Positions 6,555 through 10,333 of a DNA stretch of 10,333 nt are shown here, piece after piece. Each line of letters begins with the position of its first letter. Positions within the stretch are counted from its first letter, which is position 1. Below the pieces are notes generated by a model. That model had not been told where the DNA came from, made no database searches, and was given only the letters and a program-made list of their open reading frames with translations. The stretch is from Candidatus Zixiibacteriota bacterium (lineage in GTDB: Bacteria > Zixibacteria > MSB-5A5 > GN15 > FEB-12). The stretch covers positions 1-10,333 of the forward strand of contig JAMPYH010000068.1 of assembly GCA_023700785.1 (NCBI GenBank), in the 5' to 3' direction. The position numbers and the translations under genes were made by a program.

Positions 6555-8045
6555 ATGTATAGATACATATTAGCGTTCGCGGCCCTGGTCATCCTGACCC
6601 TGGCCGGCTGCGACAGCCATGAGCACGCGAATGTAGCCGCGGCAGAGAATGAACCGCCGGCACGGGCGGTGACCATCTGGACCGACAAGATGGAGCTCTT
6701 TATGGAGTACCCATTGCTGGTCGTCAATGAGCCTGGCAAGTTCATTATTCACCTGACCACTCTTGACGACTTCCACGCGATCCATTCGGGGAAGGTTCGC
6801 CTTGACTTCCGCCACGAAACAGGACAGCAATTCACCGTGGTGAAAGATTCGCTCCTGCGCGAGGGGATCTTCACACCGATGGTCGAGTTGCCTCAGCCCG
6901 GCCGGTATGATTTTTCGTTGACGTATGACGGCGAACGGGTCGATGAGACGTTTGTTATCGACAGCTTTGTGGTCTATGCGTCGGCCGATGCTTATCCGCA
7001 GGAGGCCGAAGACGGTGACGAAGGGATCTCCTACCTCAAGGAACAGCAGTGGAAAGTCGAGTTCGCCGCGGAACCGGTCAGGTCTCGACTGGTCAAGCAC
7101 TCGGTGCACACTGTGGCCGAAGTGACTCCGAGGAATGATGCTTCCGCCGAGATCGCGGCTCCGGCCGCCGGCATTGTCCGAGCAGGAAGTACTTCGTCCA
7201 TCGCCCCAGTAGGCACCTCGGTTCGTGCCGGCCAAAGGCTGGTCGCTCTCGCGCCGCCACTGGAGGGCTCAAATAGCTGGACAGAACAACGACTGGCCTA
7301 CGAGCAGTCCAAACTGGAGTTCGAACGCGCTGAGCGACTGATTCAACGCGACGCCATCTCCCAACGCGAGTATGAACGACTGCGTCAGGAATACCAGGTG
7401 CGCAAAGCCGGCATTGATGCCTTGGGATCTGCGACAGACTCCACTTTGCTTGAGGTTCGCTCGCCAATTTCAGGTGTTATCTCGGAAGTTCATGTTCAGC
7501 CGGGTCAGGCCGTTACCGCTGGACAACCGTTGATCACGGTGGTCAACCCCGAACGTGTGTGGTTGAAGGTGAGTGTCTTTGAAAAGGACTTCTACACCCT
7601 GGGCAAACCGTCCGGAATATATCTGACCGTGCCCGGCCTGGATACCGGCATCGTCTTTGACGGTTCCGACGCGCGGATCGTAAGTTCAGGCGCGGTTTTG
7701 GATCCACACACCCGCACAGTGCCGCTGCTTATGGAAGTTCCCAATAGAGGGAATCTCCTGAAGATCGGCCAGACACTCCCCGGCGAGCTGCTCAACGGAG
7801 AGAGCCAAATGGCGTTGGCGGTTCCCGAAACGGCACTGTTCGACGAAGAAGCGCAAATGGTTCTCTTTGTGCATGTCTCGGGAGAGACCTTTGAAAAGCG
7901 AGTGGTCAAAACCGGCAACCATGATCGCGGCTGGATAGCAATTCTCGAAGGACTGAGCGAAGGAGAGCGGGTCGTCACACGCGGCGGCTATATGGTGAAA
8001 CTGGCCTCAACCACGGCGGCCATCGGCCACCCGCACGCGCATTAA
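6555..8045 (+). CDS. Periplasmic adaptor lipoprotein of the RND metal exporter (CzcB-like)
   Basis: A 496-residue membrane-fusion protein linking the inner-membrane pump to the outer-membrane duct. It begins with a lipoprotein signal ending in LTLAGC (lipid-modified Cys19), followed by SHEHA. Residues about 38-148 form an extra beta-rich domain (TIWTDKMELFMEYPLLVVNE, PGRYDFSLTYDG) outside the adaptor core, similar to N-terminal extensions seen in some CzcB relatives. The core follows: first half-lipoyl motif near 200-228 (APAAGIVRAG), a short helical hairpin at about 240-290, second lipoyl half at 301-328 (VRSPISGVISEVHVQPGQAV), then beta-barrel and membrane-proximal domains to about 480 (LSEGERVVTRGGYMVK). 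The C-terminus ends in GHPHAH, a possible metal-binding tail. It is 12 bp from the downstream pump gene and 15 bp from the upstream duct gene. A GTG three bases earlier is the alternative start. Confidence 0.9.
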   Translation: MYRYILAFAALVILTLAGCDSHEHANVAAAENEPPARAVTIWTDKMELFMEYPLLVVNEPGKFIIHLTTLDDFHAIHSGKVRLDFRHETGQQFTVVKDSLLREGIFTPMVELPQPGRYDFSLTYDGERVDETFVIDSFVVYASADAYPQEAEDGDEGISYLKEQQWKVEFAAEPVRSRLVKHSVHTVAEVTPRNDASAEIAAPAAGIVRAGSTSSIAPVGTSVRAGQRLVALAPPLEGSNSWTEQRLAYEQSKLEFERAERLIQRDAISQREYERLRQEYQVRKAGIDALGSATDSTLLEVRSPISGVISEVHVQPGQAVTAGQPLITVVNPERVWLKVSVFEKDFYTLGKPSGIYLTVPGLDTGIVFDGSDARIVSSGAVLDPHTRTVPLLMEVPNRGNLLKIGQTLPGELLNGESQMALAVPETALFDEEAQMVLFVHVSGETFEKRVVKTGNHDRGWIAILEGLSEGERVVTRGGYMVKLASTTAAIGHPHAH

Positions 8046-8057
8046 GAAAGGACCATC

Positions 8058-10333
8058 ATGCTGGAAAAACTGATGCAGATCAGCCTGCACAATAAGCTGA
8101 TCGTCCTTCTGGCGGCGGTTGGATTACTGCTTTTTGGTGTGTACACGACGCTCAAATTGCCCGTCGATGTTTTCCCGGATCTGACCGCGCCATCAGTCAC
8201 GATCATGACTGAAGCCCACGGCATGGCGCCAGAGGAGATCGAGATGCTGGTGACCTTCCCGATCGAGACCGCGGTCAACGGCGCGTCCGGAGTCCGCCGG
8301 GTTCGCTCGAATTCGATCCAGGGGCTTTCCACCATTTGGGTCGAGTTTGATTGGGGTACCGATATCTTTATCGCCCGCCAGATCGTCAACGAGAAACTCC
8401 AGGCGATCCAAGCGAGTATCCCCGAAGGAGTCGATCGTCCCATCCTGGCACCCATCACTTCGATCATGGGTGAGATCATGCTGGTAGGACTGACCGCGGA
8501 CTCGACCAGCGAGATGGATCTGCGCACCATGGCCGACTTTGATCTTCGGCGCCGCTTGCAGTCGGTGCCGGGAGTGTCGCAGGTGCTGGTCTATGGCGGC
8601 GAAGTGAAGCAGTATCAGGTGCGGATCAATCCCTACCTGCTGGCCAAGTATGATCTGACGTTGGAGCATATTCTCAAGGCTGTTTCAGAGTCAAATATAA
8701 ACGCGACCGGCGGTTTTTTTGTGCAGTCCGGTGAAGAATATCTCCTGCGCGGTATCGGGAGGATCCGGTCGCTCAATGACGTTGCCTTCACGGTTGTGGA
8801 AACACGCAACGGTGTTCCGATCCTTGTGCGCGATGTGGCCGATGTTTCGATGGCTCCGGCAGTGAAGCTGGGTACTGCCTCGATAAGCAGCGACGATGGC
8901 GTCTTGCTGGTCATCAGTAAACAACCCGACGCCAACACTCTTGATCTGACCCACCTGATCGAAGCGACCCTTGATCAGGTGAGACCTACGCTGCCGCCGG
9001 ATGTGACGCTCCACACCGATATTTTTAAGCAGGCCGACTTTATCGAGGTCGCTGTCGAAAATGTCATTCACGCCCTTCGCGACGGCGCCATTCTGGTGAT
9101 CGTGATCCTCTTCCTCTTCCTGCTCAATATTCGCACAACCATCATCTCAGTGGTTGCCATTCCATTGTCGCTGGTCATCGCCATGCTGGTGCTCAAGGCG
9201 TTCGGCTTGTCGGTGAATACGATGACTCTGGGAGGGTTGGCGATCGCTGTAGGGGTACTGGTAGACGACGCGATCATCTATGTCGAAAACGTTTACCGCC
9301 GCATCCGCCAAAATCTCGGCAAGCCGGTGCCTGAGCAACTTCCCTACGACGTTGTAGTGGCCGCGGCGTCTTCAGAGATTCGCGGACCGATCGCGATGGC
9401 GACCTTTATCATCATTGTGGTATTTGTGCCGTTCTTTTTCTTGAGCGGCATCGAGGGCCGCATGCTCAAGCCGCTTGGTTTGGCCTATGCCGTCTCGATC
9501 TTCGCCTCTTTATTGGTAGCCGTGACAGTAACCCCGGCCATGAGTTCGTGGTTGCTGCGCAAGACCTCGGCAAAACAGCATGGCGACGGCTGGCTGGTCA
9601 GAACTCTGAAACAGGCGTACCGACCAACGCTCGATTTCTGTCTGCGCCGGCGATGGCTGGTACTGGGAACCTCGGCTGTCCTGGCCGTCCTGGCGATTGC
9701 GACATTGCCCTTTCTGGGAAGGTCGTTCCTGCCTGAGTTCAACGAAGGTACCCTGAATATCTCTGTCGCGACCGTTCCGGGCACTTCCCTGGAAGAATCT
9801 CACAAGATCGGCGCGATGGTCGAGGATATCCTCCTGGCGCACCCGGCGGTGAAGTCCACCGCCCGACGTACCGGTCGTACCGAAATGGACGAACACTCCA
9901 TGGGTTCGCACGCGCACGAACTTGAGGTCGAGACTGACTTCTCCGAACATCCCAAAAAGGAAGTCATGGAGGAGTTGCGGCGGCAGTTGACGATGGTGCC
10001 CGGCACTGTCATCACTATTGGCCAGCCGATCAGCCATCGCATCGACCACATGCTTTCCGGGACACGCGCCAATATCGCGGTCAAGATATTCGGCACCGAT
10101 CTCTATCAGTTGCGCAAACTGGCCGAGCAGGTCAAGACGCAGATGGAGGGGATCGCGGGCATAGTCGATCTATCAGTTGACCAGCAGACCGACATCCCGC
10201 AGGTCCGAATCCGCGCCAACCGGGAGCACATGGCGCTCTACGGTCTGCGTCCGGCCGATCTCGATGAACTGGTAGATATCGCGTTTCTCGGAGTGAAAGC
10301 ATCGGAAGTGTACGAACAGAACGGGCGGCATGA
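8058..10333 (+). CDS. Heavy-metal RND efflux pump, CzcA/CusA-like (partial, C-terminus off the right edge)
   Basis: The inner-membrane proton-driven pump of the exporter. The frame is open from the ATG at 8058 (AAAGGA upstream) to the window end: 758 codons of an expected 1020-1050, no frameshift seen. TM1 is at about 13-31 (LIVLLAAVGLLLFGVYTTLK), followed by the family motif LPVDVFPDLTAPSVTIMTEA and the first porter domain; TM2-TM6 lie at about 340-500, TM7 at about 532-552, then the second porter domain (FLPEFNEGTLNISVATVPG). The TM4 proton-relay signature is GGLAIAVGVLVDDAIIYVEN: Asp403, Asp404 and Glu410. Asp403 and Glu410 align with CusA Asp405/Glu412, but the first Asp of the CzcA DFG motif is Ala397. 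A His/Met-rich periplasmic loop (EMDEHSMGSHAHE, 609-621) may contact metal. The Met at the position of CusA Met573 appears to be Ser569 (alignment from memory), arguing against a classic Cu/Ag pump. Confidence 0.92.
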   Translation, partial: MLEKLMQISLHNKLIVLLAAVGLLLFGVYTTLKLPVDVFPDLTAPSVTIMTEAHGMAPEEIEMLVTFPIETAVNGASGVRRVRSNSIQGLSTIWVEFDWGTDIFIARQIVNEKLQAIQASIPEGVDRPILAPITSIMGEIMLVGLTADSTSEMDLRTMADFDLRRRLQSVPGVSQVLVYGGEVKQYQVRINPYLLAKYDLTLEHILKAVSESNINATGGFFVQSGEEYLLRGIGRIRSLNDVAFTVVETRNGVPILVRDVADVSMAPAVKLGTASISSDDGVLLVISKQPDANTLDLTHLIEATLDQVRPTLPPDVTLHTDIFKQADFIEVAVENVIHALRDGAILVIVILFLFLLNIRTTIISVVAIPLSLVIAMLVLKAFGLSVNTMTLGGLAIAVGVLVDDAIIYVENVYRRIRQNLGKPVPEQLPYDVVVAAASSEIRGPIAMATFIIIVVFVPFFFLSGIEGRMLKPLGLAYAVSIFASLLVAVTVTPAMSSWLLRKTSAKQHGDGWLVRTLKQAYRPTLDFCLRRRWLVLGTSAVLAVLAIATLPFLGRSFLPEFNEGTLNISVATVPGTSLEESHKIGAMVEDILLAHPAVKSTARRTGRTEMDEHSMGSHAHELEVETDFSEHPKKEVMEELRRQLTMVPGTVITIGQPISHRIDHMLSGTRANIAVKIFGTDLYQLRKLAEQVKTQMEGIAGIVDLSVDQQTDIPQVRIRANREHMALYGLRPADLDELVDIAFLGVKASEVYEQNGRH

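Noticed and set aside
1..10333. CRISPR array, tRNA/rRNA gene, insertion sequence or prophage parts
   Set aside because: No spaced direct repeats, no cloverleaf, no transposase or integrase motifs and no terminal inverted repeats were seen on either strand.

Overview
The window looks like chromosomal DNA of a Gram-negative-type bacterium. It has an outer-membrane TolC-family protein, a lipoprotein adaptor, an inner-membrane RND pump and a secreted Cys/Thr/Ser-rich repeat protein. The mix of a Hanks-type kinase fused to a TolB-like domain and TPRs with a secreted 'CPGDT'-type Ig-like repeat protein recalls uncultured FCB-group lineages such as Zixibacteria. That placement is an impression from protein style, not a proof. 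GC is moderate, and no phage, IS, CRISPR, tRNA or rRNA signal was found.

Layout. (1) Positions 1-1643, minus strand: the N-terminal 547 codons of a large secreted modular protein that continues past the left edge. It has a clear Shine-Dalgarno, a signal peptide, and about 215 nt upstream of the start a near-consensus sigma70-type promoter (TTGACA-17-TATTAT). (2) 1644-2317: a divergent intergenic region of 674 bp holding that promoter, a hairpin-containing leader, and, near the kinase, a 6-2-6 inverted repeat overlapping a candidate promoter. (3) 2318-4612, plus strand: a soluble Ser/Thr protein kinase fused to a TolB-like domain and TPR repeats. (4) 4613-4819: a regulatory gap with two overlapping inverted repeats. 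(5) 4820-10333, plus strand: a heavy-metal efflux operon. It encodes a small His-rich CxxC protein, a CzcC-like TolC-family outer-membrane protein, a CzcB-like lipoprotein adaptor with an extra N-terminal domain and His-rich ends, and a CzcA/CusA-like RND pump cut by the right edge after 758 codons.

How the genes work together. The last three proteins form a standard tripartite exporter. The pump takes substrate from the periplasm or membrane using proton flow, the adaptor docks it, and the TolC-like duct releases it outside. The His-rich first protein probably binds metal in the envelope. The pump's TM4 signature (VDDA...VEN) and His/Met-rich periplasmic loop match neither classical CzcA nor CusA, so metal identity is open. 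The kinase and the secreted protein are divergent neighbours that may be co-regulated, but nothing in the sequence ties them to the metal operon.

I did not see a clearly new multi-gene system. The most interesting points are the non-classical metal pump with its His-rich accessory protein, the extra adaptor domain, and the operator-like palindromes.
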